A DNA stretch of 64,000 nucleotides from Pampus argenteus (GCA_036937835.1 CM072863.1:7402501-7466500), one strand, 5' to 3'. Counted from the first letter of the stretch, positions 50,075 to 63,134 are shown. Notes: generated from the sequence alone by a model not told the origin. Made by a program: numbers and translations.

Positions 50075-53000
50075 TACTATGGTACAAGTATTTATGTGTA
50101 TCTCGGAGTATGTATGTGAGCATAATGTCAAGCTAGGAGCCTTTTGGGAAATAAAGAAGTGAGTGATACGTGTAGCCTGGAGTTCACCTTGTTTATTCAG
50201 TATTAAACACAGAGATTTAACGTGACTTCCAGGACAGCAATTGAAATTGACATTAAATGGGGGTAGTGTAAACAAAATGACATTATAGTGGACTACAGTC
50301 AAGTAACAATTCAGCTGGGCTAGGATAAAATTTAAAACTACTAGCAGAGGTGTCCAGCCCTTATAAATCAATATCTAAATTCCATCTCAAAATAAGATTA
50401 AAAATGCAACAAAGTCAACGGTTAGAAATGTCTGTGGTCAAGGTAAGCATAAAGAAAAAGCTGAGAATACTGAGTGTGGAAAATACTGTGTTTTCTTCCA
50501 GTTCTAATAACGTCACTGAATACCAGGGGAATATCCATGAAAATCCACATCTCCAAATCATCTCTAAAACCCAGAAAATTATCCAAATGCAAGACTGGCA
50601 TTCATCTCCACTTCCAGACAGTGTTCTCCATCTCCAACCAACCAATCAGTCTTTTCTCTGTCTCCAGATTGGCCCTCTGCCTCTGTTCTCCACGCATTGT
50701 GAAAGCACTTCTCAGTATAGACGTAAAGTACAATTTAATGAAAATTATTCCAACAGCATTAAACTTAAATGATATGTTCACTGTTCACCCAGATCTTATT
50801 AAAAATGCTTCACATAATTTATGTTGCATAGCACACTGCCACTGTACTGCACGTTCTGCAACAGGACTTTTCTTTTAAACATTACACATGTGCAAAAATC
50901 TAGGGGAAGCAACCTGTGGAAAACAGGAACCTCACAGAATAGCTTTCTCCACACAGATAAAACATATTAATATTATTGTTTGCCTTAACCAAGTAGCTTG
51001 CATGGTAACAATTTGAACTGTCTTTGTTTTAACACTGCTGGCTAACAGGCATAGTAGCCTTGCCATTGTCAACAGTGGAGACGAGTTGATGCTTACATCA
51101 AATTTGCAGCTCTGTAGCAAGCTAACATTTATATGTTCCTGGTATAAAAACTGTATTCCAGTGATACAAGGCTGTTTTTTATTATTCTCATATTTGACCT
51201 CTGTTAAAACCAGTGTTGATAAGGAAGGAGATTTTTTTTCTTTTTCATGCTCATATTAAATTTGTCATACACATCAGATATTCATTACTATTTCTACTTC
51301 GTTTTGTGACTTGGTAGCTCTGGTGACAGAGAACATGTGTTCATGTGATGATGCCATTGACAGACTCTTGACTTGAAATATCTTGTAACCCCCCCTCCCT
51401 CCACCCCCCACTAACAAAAGACATTGTACTCACTTCTGTACATAACATTTCATAATCCAGTTTTCCCTTCATAAATCTCTCTGTATTGTGAAGAATTGCA
51501 TTGATTTTCCAGGGCTTTTCCAGGATTTGGTATCAGTTGAGCTTGAAATATGAAACTCAATCTGAAATGAACAGATAGAGTCATAATATCTTGTCAAGTT
51601 GCATATTTCCCAAAACTTATATATTCTGCTATTGTGTTATCAGGTTGATTACAGTCTTAGTATATATATACGTAGTCAACAGTGTTAGATTTCAGCCCTT
51701 AAAATAGGGTTTAATCAACCACAGCCACATTAGCATAGCAAATACCTGTGCAAGTAAAATGTACAAGTAACTATAGGTCTAAAAACTAAGGTCCAGTACA
51801 AGTAAATTCTTTGGTATTTCCAAGAAAATAGGATTGCACAAACAGTTTTTGATCAAAGAGGAGAGAGATTTCTATCAAGTCATTTTAAAATGCACAACAG
51901 ATCTAAGTGACATCTCAAGAGGTATTGGGTTGGAGAAGGTATGCGTCTGATCGTATGAGAGTGCGGGCCTGTTATCAAAGCGTACCATTCATACTACAAG
52001 CATATGAATCTAACTTAGCATAATGTCATTGAGATTTTCACTCAAGGAATTAAATTAGATGTTGAGCAATGGCTGCTTTACAGAGAGCCCGGCAAAACCT
52101 GATAACACAGAAATGTGATTTTCACATTAGAGGAGAAATGCAAATATCTTAACTAAAATCTACAAAACAAGGATTAATAGAGATTTGGTAAAGGCAAGGA
52201 ATCTACTTGGAAAAATTCAGGCCTTAAGCTAAGCCAAGGCCATTTGTTCACATAGCAAGAACAACAAAGAAAAAATGAAATGTATTTAAAAGAAGAGATG
52301 ATGCCTTCTAATCCTCTACCAGTCCTTTATCGGGTCTGACCGTCCAGATGAGGAAGAATTCACTAAATGCAGCCAAAGCCCCTCAAACAAAAAGTAAACA
52401 AGGTGTGAGACAGCGAGGAGAGACTTTTCCGTTTATGAACTCGCTCCTTCACGTTAAGTAGAGAATGTGTCTATTGCAGATGCTGTCAAACCATTGCTCT
52501 GTGATGTCCGTCACTTACAGTGCTCATTTAATGGAACCCATCTCCAGGCTGATGCATAACGCTCCCATTATTCTTCTCTGAATAAGTCTGTTAAGTGAGA
52601 TGCTTATTAACAAAGGAAATTTATCTATAATATTGCCACAAGCCACCATTAATGTTTTTTTTTTCTATTTTGTACATTGCAACAAAGAGAACAGTGGATT
52701 TAACACACACACACACACACACATGCATGGGCAGTGTGTGTTGCAAATGCCACTGCATGCAATCAGGCTTTAACCTTACCAAGGACAGGAGGACAGACAG
52801 AAGCATTTCTACTGAGATCTGAGCGTCCATTTTCCCATTATGCTGCTGCTCTTATCAACAGAAACGCTAAAATCCGGTTAAATGGAGCCATTTTCTCATT
52901 TGCCTTTAGAGGTCATTTTTCACGCTTGGTGAACTCCAGTCATTCAGACGGCACAAGGGGCTTCATTGTAATAATCCAGAGGCCCGGACTGCACCGCCTG

Positions 53001-53379
53001 GCAGGCACTTGTGGACTACAGCTGAAACTCACTCTGCACCATACATCCAGCTGTGTAGCAATGGACCAACAGCAAAAACAAGGCAACAGAGGCTACATTC
53101 CTGTGGTTTGATCAATAATGAACCAAGAGTTCACCAGTGACAGCTCTCAGCATCCAGTCACATCTTATGCTGACAAACCCTGTAAGAAATATTGGACATA
53201 TTGTGGAGCCAACTAGGCCAGCCAATATAGTGTGACCCACAGAGCCCAGACCAAGCGAGGACAACAAAGCCTGGGAGAAGCACTTTGTAGCTTTGATTAG
53301 ACGCCGGTCGAAGTTGTCGCAGGCCTTGTGGGAATATGAAATGGACATCTGCATTGCCCCCTGAGTGGTGGCTGGGGCC

Positions 53380-53633
53380 TCAGGAGGAGAAGCAAAGGCT
53401 GCAGCACTCCATGCAGATCTCCAGACAGTCCGCAGACTCACAGCAGGCGTCGATGATGCCACAGTCCATGTCACACGGCAGGTCACAGTCACCACACTCC
53501 TCCGACACACAGCAGCAGCAAAAACATGAGTCATCACCCGCACATGAGCCGCAGGTGGCACAGTCCAGCATGATGTTACACAGAGTCAGGAACTCACAAA
53601 AGAGGCATGCCAGAATACAGTGAACACAGCAGT
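53380..53633 (-). CDS. mdfi: mdfi terminal coding exon (I-mfa domain)
   Basis: After a CTCCTCTCCAG-type acceptor the exon gives two bases completing Asp, 83 codons and TGA (53380-53382). It encodes the whole cysteine-rich domain, with a CCCC run and paired cysteines DACCES and MECCSLC. An overlapping longer frame on the same strand (53112-53561) is a shadow. Confidence 0.95.
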
Positions 53634-56600
53634 CTGGAGAGGAAGAGAGAAAAGAGAGTTAGCGAGGTGAGCAGGTTTCCTTCATGTTCAATGCCCAATT
53701 CTTTGCTTAAATAATCAATTTGTGTTTTAATATTCATTTCTGATAACTTTTTAAATTCATTTTCCCTCCATAAGTTTCTGTATCTCACCATCCTGTGCTT
53801 CTGTTGGAATCTGGGAGCTGTTGCTCTTGGAGCTGCTCTTGCTCCTCTTGCTACTCTGGGAAGTGATGGAGGGGTTAGACTGCAACCTCTTGGTGTGTTT
53901 GGGTCCTGCTGAAGAGGACGAGGAGGTGGATGAGCCACCTCTCGGGAGAGAGCCCAGCTTAGGATGCTCACGAGGGCAGCTGTTCTTGACGCCGTTGGAG
54001 TGGAGTGCATGTGTGTGAGACGTGTGTGTGTGGTGTGGACAGTGCGTGTGAGGGAAGTTCGTGTGTGCGTGCTGCTTGGCTCCATTGCGCAGTTGGCTGC
54101 TGGGCTGTGTCCGACATGGCTGGGTATGCTGGATGGATGTAGATCTGGCTGCTGGCTGAGCTGCACGGGGACAAAAGTACATTTATTTACAAAAGGTTAA
54201 AGACAATGAGCATTTAAATTAAGTCAGATTTGAAGTTAGACCAGTTCTCATCAGTAGAGTTGCTGTCAGATGTTCCTGTTATTGTGTTCACATCATATAA
54301 ATACAAGAAAAAGACAACATCTCCATCTGCACCATTAAGTTAGTGTTTATTGTGTTGAATTGCACTATTTTGTACAGCTGTTTCTGATTATGAAGATCCC
54401 ATGATTAGTGCTGAGAAGTGAAGTGACACATTATTCCAGCATTAACATTTTTATTATCAGTAAATCTATTCATTATTGCAACAAATTAATTAATAAATTT
54501 TTAAATTTTATTTTTTTATTTTTCTGGTTTTTTTAGTCTTCTATGATAATAACTGTGCTGTTACTATAGTAGTATGTAGGTAGTAGATATATGGATAGTA
54601 CTGTTGGTAAGCAAAAAACAAGAGATTTGAGAATGCTGCGGTAATATTTCCTTACTGTTTTGTAACAATAAACAATCATGTGCTGCAATAAAGGCGGTAT
54701 TTTAATTAGAGCGAACAGACTGATTTGAGTAGAAAGGGAGTGGAAAGAAGGCAACTTCTACAATCTAATGGTCACAACCCAGGTGTAAAACATCAAAACT
54801 TCTGTGAGCTAATGGTAGAAAGAATTTAGCCGATAAGGAAACTTAGTGTAAAATAATTGTGGAAAAAGTACCTCAACGTTGGAAGAAGAAAATGATGACC
54901 TCAGAACGATAACATTACACTCCACCAAAGGCACAGTTTATAGAATATATAAGCAGGACTGTAACTTTAGGCTTATTTCATTCATTATTTCATGAACTGA
55001 TCTCAGGGTTTTTTGATGTATTCATTACTGACGTGCTCTGCCAAGACTGTGTCCTTTATTCAAACCTTTTTGATTGTTATTGTTAATTTTTTCAACTATT
55101 GAGTTTAAAGCGGTGACTGAAACTTGAGACATTTTGGCTCGGCTGCAAGTTTTTCTCAACCACAACATCATCTTGGGCTTTGACCTTTTCATAAACCAAA
55201 TGACTAATCAATTAATTGAGACAATAATTTATAGAACGATGAAGAAAATAATCATTAGTTGCAGTCGTAATTAATTGTTGATTATTTGTCTATTTACTTT
55301 TTTACTTATGAATTGAACTGTATCAGCACTAGCGTAAAGGGATCACATTTACATAATGAGTCACTGACACACAGGCATTCAAGCATTGACATTTTGAGAC
55401 AGAGATATGAATATATGAAGCATCACTATAAATATTTATATTTATATTACATCAGCTCAGTGTTAGCTATGAAGCAGAGGCTGAGGCCCCTCTCAGTGTG
55501 TGTGTGCAGACTTGTGCTGATGCAGCATCGTTCTGAGAAACTGAGTCAAATTACAAAGCCCACCCCAAAGGCAAGAGCTCATGGGGAAAGCTATGTATTT
55601 ACTGAACTGACCTGTGATCCTACTTGTCTAGACTCTTACACAACAAGAAAAGAAACTGCACGGAAAACAAAGATACAATAAATGAAAAGAGTTTTAGAGA
55701 CAGGAAAAGAGGGCTTTTGGTCTCTTCTCTTCAGAGATTTTATTAGAATCCAGTTTTGATACACCATATAAAGTATCTACCATCACAAACAATTGAGCAC
55801 ACGCACATTTGTTAATCTTGGCTGAATATACAACTTGGCATATTTTACCTCCGAGCCCTACTGAGCACTAAGTAAAGAGGAGGTAGAAAAGGACACCTTT
55901 GTTGCCAAGCCAAACACACACCCTGAAAAGAAGAATAAAATGGATCCCTGGTTTTTATATATTATGGTAGTATTTAACACCATCCTATTGAGGCCCATAA
56001 TATTTTTTTTTACCTGAAAGCGTATGCTGTCGAGAGAGATGCGGTGATGCTTAACAGGGCAAGGTAGAGTACGACAGAGAAAATCAAAGCATAAACTACA
56101 AACTCTCAGGTACACACACACACGGTTGCACTGAGAGGCAAACACAGTGTGGTCCTGAGCTCCAGCTATGAAACACGACTGGCAATAAAAGCGTTCGTTC
56201 GATAACCACTCAGAGACAGATAACCCGACCGGGCCTGTTTTGATTGGCTGGTGGCCCTGGTCATATAACCAATCCAGTGTTATTAAAGATTCTTTCATTC
56301 AGCGTTTTCTAACTTTGCTCCAGATGTTTGGCAGGCTGCGGGGCCAGCGTGTGTGCATGAGTGTGTAGGCGTGCATGCATGTGCAGAAGCAGTAAGAAGG
56401 AACCATACTTTCTCCTCCAAAGTATGTCAAAAGTCAATACCTGTTGCTCTCTTGTGTTATTTCTCTCTTCGCTTTCTTCTCCCTCACTTCATCTCTTCCC
56501 TTTCTGTCTGTCTTTCTTGTTGCTTCTTTTTAGCCTTTTGCACAATAGTATATTTTAACACCCAGAGCTGGCCAGGATGTAGCTCAGTAAGAGAAGAAGG

Positions 56601-59600
56601 GTATTAGAGTGAAGGGAGGGAGGTTGTGCACATTTTTTCTGTACTTTCTCTAGGTTTGTATTGTCCTCCAGGGAATTGTGAGTTGTTGAGACATTCATAC
56701 TTCTTGGGAGTTTGCGGTCTGTGTGTGTGTGTGTGTGTGTGTGAGTGTATGAATATAGGCGGATCTGGCAGGCAGACAGACAGAAAGGGAACAGGAGTAA
56801 GGACTGTCTCTAAACAGAGCTTGAGGTTAGGCCCGCTCGCCTCACACATACACACATACACACACAAATACAATATATTTATTGCTTGCACATGCACACA
56901 CAAAGGAAAAACATAAAGTCCCTTTTGTCTGACAAAACAAATAAGTGAGAAAGAGAAAGAACAAAGTCAATGGGTTGAATATTTGGACCAGAGGGATTTA
57001 TGGGTGTGACTCATAAACACAATGATTCAGCAGTGGGAACTAGTTAAAAATAACTGCAGATACAGAGCCAAATGACTGTAGGATTAACATGATGTGACTG
57101 GGAAACCACAGAGTGTGCGAGTGTGTTTTTTAACATGGCAATATTAGCCACTGGGGGTCCTGTAACCTCCAGTACAATGTACTTGTGTATCTGTGCTTAT
57201 GTTTCTGGTCAGAGTGAGCAAGCATAAGTGAGTCACTAATGCAACAGCACACCCACCATTCATACACCCTCCACTGCTTCCTCCTCCCCTGGTGTCTCTC
57301 AGCTACCCTGTACTTACACACCTCCCTCCCAGACCAGAGCGCTGTTGTTCATCTCTCTCTACTTATCCTCTGCTGGAATGAGTCACCAGGATGACTGAAC
57401 TCTGTCTGTCTCTGTTCCAGCTGCTTTATCCTACCGTCTCCTCCGGTGCAGTTTGTCTGTCTATGTAGGTTATTGTGTTGAAAGTGCTGAACTATAAAAA
57501 CTAGAATAAAGAGGTATAAGGTTGCAGGGGAATTTAGTTTTTCATGTGATTTAAAAAAAAAGAAAACAAAACAAAACAAACAAACAAGTATATTCTGGAA
57601 ACTATGAATATAGAATAATAATACAGCTAAATGCAGATGTGTATAACTGTAATTTGTTTTGTTAACAAGCAATAATGACATAGGTTAGGCAGAAACAGTT
57701 CAGTTTCATTGCACAACATTTCAAAATCATCTCTGCCTGTTTTGAATTGGCTCTAAAACATCTACATTATTCACCTCAATCTCCTAGAAACATGTTACCT
57801 ACTGACCCCCATCTGGGTTTCTCTTTAATTGTTTTTAACTGTGTCAACCACTTAAACTGTGTGAATGAGAAAATGATAGGTTAGTGCTGTGAAATGTTAT
57901 TTAAAACAGTTTTCAATTAGATTTCCCCACAGTTTTGGCTGCTATACAGCCCCCCAGCCAGCACTACAATGTTAATGAGGCTTGTTTAGTTGCACCCACT
58001 CACTACATTGAAAAAGTCATGTGAAAGAGTTATGTCATATGCACAAGACTGTTGCTTTAAAAGTAGGTGTGAGCAGGACAAAACTGAAAATAAAATTTAT
58101 TTAGAGCACTTATGATGTACACACAGTGTCACAATCATATTTATGTCAAATATAAATGACAGCGCATGTTTCAGTCGCTCAGATTCAGTTGTTGGAGCTT
58201 GTTTTGGCCCCTAAGGGTGCACTAGAGAACTGCACTTCTAGCAAAGTGGATGGCAAAAACTCAGTTGAGTACTTGAAGAAATCCTAAACTTAAACAACAT
58301 TATATATGAAGTGCTTCGAGATGGATAGACCTGCCACAGATTTCCAGTCTACTGCTTAATATCATGATATAATGGATTTATCTAACTAATAGGTTTTAGC
58401 CTGTGCTTCATTTATTTCTGCTTCAGTGTCAAAACTGAAAAAAAAAAGTTCCTGTTACAACCCATTCAGAATAAAGAGTGTCCCATAAACTGTTTACAGT
58501 TCAATAATCGTACATTTAATCAACAAAACAAACCAAGACAATACATTTTAATTTATCATGATATTTTCAACCACAGTATTTACATCCAATAGCTTAAATA
58601 TGATAAACTGTCAGAGCACTTTAAGGGTTGACTGATTGCAAGCTGACTGATGTGTTTGTGCCTGTAATTGTCTGCGGCAGAGACTTTTCCAAACCAGGAA
58701 AAACACACTAGAAATACTAGTACTAATACAAGGTACTTTCCTTTGTTTCTCTAGTTTGCACGAAAACATGAAATATGAACGACAGCTTGCCCAAAACCTG
58801 TTAAGTTCTGGAAAGACTTTTTTTTGCCATTCAAAACTCTATTCATTTCAACCCAGCTGTTGGAAAAAAACACTTAATTCACTTTTCTTTTTCTTTTCTT
58901 TTTTGGCAGCATTTGACTCATTTGTGTGAATTTCACCTGACAAATGAATGGAAACAGTGTGCAACTATTTGAAAGAAGAGGGCTAGACCTGTATTTTGAA
59001 GAGAAGAGGAAAAGACATTTGGGACATGCAAGATCCTTGATTATCCCTGACCTGAGGCATCAACCAACCAGACGTGACCTCTGACATGACCCCGGGACAT
59101 CACACAGCTGGACTTTCCAACACTCTGTGTCACTGTTATCTGACAGTAAATATGAAGGATGTGTGCATGTGCTTATATGTAAACAACAAATCTAATTCAG
59201 AAAAAAAATCAATATCAGTTTAAGTGTACACTATAATAAGACCATTTTTTTATTCACCTTTTTTATGTGAGTCTTTATTTAGGCGGCTAAAATACGTTTT
59301 GTTTTTTTGGCTCTGTATACAGGGTGTATAATGCTCAGCTTCTGTGCCAGTACTTTTACCTGCTTCTCCACACCGTGCGGACTGCAATCCACAGCAGGTA
59401 ATAAGCTGACTAAGCATAACTACCTCATACAAACTCACTTCTAAAAATCCAAACTGTCCCCTTAAGGCAGAGGATCAGAGATGGTAAACAGTTTTCAGCA
59501 CAATGACTGGTCTCTAATTAAAGGCAATGTCACCGTCCTGTTAGATTTCACATTGCATACTCCTCCCATTTAATGACAACATAATAACAAACAGCTACGC

Positions 59601-62600
59601 TCAGCATTTCCCTCACACGCACTTTCCTGCACTCAAACGCGCATACTTGCAAAAATGACTCTCTTTTATATTTATTTCATTTTTAGTATTTAATGAGACT
59701 TCTTAGTATTTAATGAGAATTCAGTTAAGAAGGATGAATAGACTGGAAGTGACATAAATGCTACTGTGACCTTACCAGTGATGAATTACATGCGTCATTG
59801 TTTCCTGGTGAGTTCAAAAGAGTGCAAGCGGTTTACCATCTGTGAACATGTGTATCCTGCTGTGATCGTGACGTCAAAGACAGCAGAGTATTCATGACAT
59901 CACTGACAAGGTTTGTTTCTGCATGTGTCTGTGTGTTCGACTCTGGCCATGACACACACTCACACATGTTAACAGCTCTCTTTGCACATTGTTCTCAGAC
60001 AGCTTGTCATAGGCCCAGGGCCAGACACATACTACTGCTCTGATGTCATAACTGCGAGACAGAACATATGAGCTGAGGAATTTTTCTGTTTTTGCTTCTG
60101 TTTCTTCACCATCTCACTCACAAACACGCACTTGTTCACATATGTCACACATCCATGACCTCACCACAGGCCTGGGTCGCTCCTTTTTTTTTTATAATGT
60201 CTTCACACTCATTACAAAGCCAGAGAAACAGATGGTGATTGATTAATTAACTGCAGATGACACAAACTGTGCTTGTGCTGATAGTGGCTTAGGTGAATAG
60301 ACAGAATCGACAGGAGAATCAAAGTGACACACATATAATTATACAGACAAGCAGGCATAAGCTGTCTGCGTTCACCTGACTTCTTAGGATAGCATTTAGA
60401 TCTTAGCACTGTTTAGTTTGCGGTTAAAACACCTTAAACACATGTGATTGTGCAAGTTGTAGAGGGGAGCACGATATGGAGATGAAGGAAAGAGGCACAT
60501 AAATGTAAACGGAAGGCGTTGAGAACCGGTGTGCATGACGGTACATTTTGTCCAAGCCTACTGTAGTTGCATAACCCCTCCTGTGCAGCATATGGAGTTG
60601 GTGGGTTTCATAGATTTTATTGGGGTGTAAAATAAAGCACAGCAGAGAGAGCATGGGCCTGAAAATAGACACACAGGAGACAGACAGACAGGTAGAGGCA
60701 CAGACACACTGCGGCTGGTTATTCAGTTACCACAAACTAGCTATTATGGCGGGGCAGGTTTGTGTGTTGCTGTGCACGTCACCCATGGATGGCCCTCGAT
60801 TCCAGGAAAAACATTGTCGTTTTCTAACACATGTTCATTTGTCAGCTTAACTAACCTGCTTCTCACCCCTCTACCCCTCCTATCATTCATCATTCATTCA
60901 CTTGCGTCATCCGTCCTTTTCTTTAAATGACAGGAAGGACACATTTAGACCAATGTTTTACATTTTTACAGTGTTTTTAGGTAAGTGGTCAGGCATCGAG
61001 GCTACATAGCCAGAGATTTGTGGGTGTTATTATTGTCGAGCTCGGTCTTCTAAGTGAATAAATGACATAGTAGGACTAGTTTGAGAATTAGGTTGAGATT
61101 CGACTTATTTCAAACTGGAGTGAAAGCAAGAAAAATATATGTGGTGGGGTAATGACATAGCAAACTTGCGTAACCTTTGGCTTTGAAACACAGGGTTGGA
61201 GTGACTGAACCCTCGCATGCACATCAAGAAGAATTTGAGAGAGTCTCTCTCTGGTTGAGACATAATCATTGGACTTGTATTATTAGGGAGGGAAATGGGT
61301 AGTGGTGGTTGGTGATATAACTCTGGAAGGAGGACCTCCAGGTGTTGTGGCCCTCCACACCTGCATATAAAGATGGAGCAGTGCTGATACACCCAAAGTG
61401 CAATAATTGGACAGCTGGAGATTTTGGGAGGGAGTTTAGACTTGGAAAGCTGAGTGCAAATAAAGCACACACAATATGAGACACTTTTAGGCAATTTCAT
61501 ATTTCTGTGCCACCGCCAACCAGCTATTATACGTTACAGCAATCGGGACCAACATTGCATTAAAACAAAAAAATAAAAAATTAGATTCACAGATGGAATA
61601 AACAGTGACATCAAACAGGGACCCGAACCCAGAGCCTCTAGATCATGTTACAGAAGAAAGAAAACCGCTTTCAAAATCACATCTGCATTTATAATAACGC
61701 AAATTACTAAAACAATGTCCAGCCCTGGAGTATAACCATACTGCATGTTGTGTTTTTCACTCTAGATAGAAGTGGTAAGTTTCTACAAACTTTATGCAAT
61801 GTAGTTGTTTATTTAATAATTCTGTTTTACGTTGGACTATTGGGAGATTAGTCCTGAGCTAATAAGAATTCAAATAAACAAAAAATATACAAATAAGTAG
61901 CTTTTAACATTTCTTTAACATGACTTTGACATTTAATTTCTCACAACTCCAAGACCATCTCAGATTAAAAGCTTAAAATGTTTTTTTTGTTTTTTTTATG
62001 TATTTAATGTTTTTTTAATGGCTTTATAATTATTTATAGTCCACAATAGAAATGATGACGTGCAGCCGAGGTCGGACTTGAACCAGGAATGTTGTGATTA
62101 CAAGGTCGCAGAGACATTTTTTTAAAACAGCAGCATGTTGGAAATATGATACAAGTGACCAGAGTGTAAGTGCAGTAGTAGACACTTGCATACTTTATCT
62201 TGAAACACATTTTACTTTTTCAGCAGACATCCATGAGAGATTGCATTGAGTTTCAGAGGCTGCTGGAAGTATAGCTATCCTGGATGTGACATCGCGACTT
62301 TGGCTTCCTTTTGATCAGATTTAGGATTTGAATAGGATTTATTTTGCCATAATGTCCCATAAATCCCAGATAATTACAGAAAACGTACATATGGAGCAAA
62401 CAACACAGGTTCCACAAAGCAGACAGGTGGAGAATAAAATGAAGGAAGTGGAAGAGACGTGGAAAGGTGATTCATTTCAAGTGTGGAGATGTGGGTGCAG
62501 ACTTGTGTTTGGAATCAAAGCTTAACCTACTTAGCTAACAGTGTAGATATTTCTGTCTGTGTGTTTGATTACCTGACCTATTTCTTCAGGGTGTGTAATT

Positions 62601-62871
62601 GTATTTGTTAAAGGTCAGGACAATGTGACTCAACAGACCAGTGATCGGTAATGGAAAGAAAACTTTCACCAGTCTTTTACAATTTGTGTCTCTATGTGTG
62701 AAATATGTGTGGGAAAGTGTGCCATTTACTTACATGTGATACTCTTGCTGGGTGTTGTAAGCGCCGAGTGCGGGAGGCTGCTTTTGCAGTTGTCTCCATC
62801 ATTGCTTAGCAACCTTTCCTCGGTGACATTTGACCTCAATATGAGGGGCTCAGTATAGGTGATGACCACAT
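53380..62871 (-). CDS. mdfi: mdfi, MyoD family inhibitor (I-mfa), partial gene
   Basis: Identified from the C-terminal I-mfa domain: DCCVHCILACLFCEFLTLCN, then LDCATCGSC, CDLPCDMDCGI, DACCESADCLEICMECC and the FSS end. About 25 cysteines fall in 84 residues. LDCATCGSC fits MDFI better than the paralogue MDFIC. Known role of the family: zinc-binding cytoplasmic/nuclear regulators that retain or block MyoD-family and other factors (e.g. TCF/LEF). The preceding exon has the MDFI linker GPKHTKRLQSNPSI and SKRSKSSSKS..SQIP. Three exons join in frame (phase 1 junctions). The N-terminus and start codon were not found. Confidence 0.9.
53789..54160 (-). CDS. mdfi: mdfi penultimate coding exon
   Basis: 372 nt, phase 1 at both ends, acceptor CCCGTGCAG, donor GTGAGA. 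Encodes about 124 residues: SQPAARSTS, a His/Thr-rich segment (10 His in about 25 residues), a Ser-rich patch GGSSTSSSSSAGPKH, then KRLQSNPSITSQSSKRSKSS and the junction AQD|DCCVHC. The second half aligns with human MDFI; the His/Thr part is not something I recognise in mammals. Confidence 0.88.
56720..56746. repeat. (TG)n microsatellite, mdfi intron
   Basis: About 12 TG units. Confidence 0.9.
61600..62110 (-). mobile_element. tRNA-derived SINE-like fragments
   Basis: On the - strand, GGTTCAAGTCC (62074-62084) fits an RNA polymerase III B box and is followed by a GCTGCACGTCATC motif like that in common fish tRNA-SINEs. A second B-box-like GGTTCGGGTCC lies at 61619-61629. No complete A box or tRNA fold was found, so these are remnants at best. 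Confidence 0.4.
62734..62871 (-). CDS. mdfi: probable upstream mdfi coding exon
   Basis: 138 nt open frame between TGTTTTTAG and a strong GTAAGT donor, phase 1 at both ends. It joins to the 54160 exon by completing a Ser codon. Peptide: VVITYTEPLILRSNVTEERL, then LSNDGDNCKSSLPHSALTTP and SKSIT. It is acidic then Ser/Thr-rich, plausible for the poorly conserved MDFI N-terminal half. Support is splice signals, phase and strand only, with no clear homology. Confidence 0.55.
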
Positions 62872-63134
62872 CTAAAAACACACAAATACAAACACAAATT
62901 TAAAACGAAACATTAAAATTGTTGTCTGTAAGACCACATGGTTTTCATGTTTGTGTTTCTGAAGGTGAGTTGTGTTTCCTGTTTTCATGTGGATATTATC
63001 AGGTGTCAGCAACAAGACGTTTTCCCACTTGTAGTAAACATACCTACTCCCATGTCATTTCCCATCCACCAGCACTTAATTAATTTAAACAGAGTAGTTC
63101 TGCTGACTTCAACAAAGCAGTGGAGGTTGTCTGT

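Larger units (their letters stand above)
42600..53379. other. gene-free intergenic DNA to the mdfi 3' end
   Basis: No exon was recognised. Microsatellites lie at 43.1, 43.9, 49.06, 50.05 and 52.7 kb. Unique enhancer-like blocks lie at 48600-48830 (GTATTAATTTATGATTTCC, TTCATGGTTAATATTCAATA), 52430-52620 (TTCACGTTAAGTAGAG, GCTGATGCATAACGCTCCC) and 52830-53060. The last may be mdfi 3' UTR, though no clear AATAAA on the - strand was seen close to the stop. Confidence 0.5.
54161..62733 (-). other. mdfi: mdfi intron (proposed)
   Basis: 8.6 kb of mostly AT-rich DNA. It holds a GT tract (56720-56746), the SINE-like pieces at 61619-62110, and a 16-base direct duplication at 59683/59703. No further exon is supported. 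Confidence 0.5.

Noticed and set aside
50350..50878. Overlapping 134- and 140-aa frames on the + strand
   Set aside because: AT-rich chance frames with no domain, signal or splice support.
53112..53561. 149-aa frame on the - strand overlapping the mdfi terminal exon
   Set aside because: Wrong frame for the I-mfa domain; shadow of the real exon.
53594..54166. 190-aa frame on the - strand over the penultimate mdfi exon
   Set aside because: Reads through the donor in another frame. The 53789-54160 frame carries the MDFI linker and joins the I-mfa exon in phase.
55990..56130. Exon-like end (CTTTCAG|GTAAAA) on the - strand inside the mdfi intron
   Set aside because: No convincing acceptor, no similarity to MDFI, and the phase relation to neighbouring exons is untested.
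61105..61500. 131-aa frame on the - strand
   Set aside because: No recognisable domain or splice logic; next to SINE-like debris, probably repeat-derived or chance.
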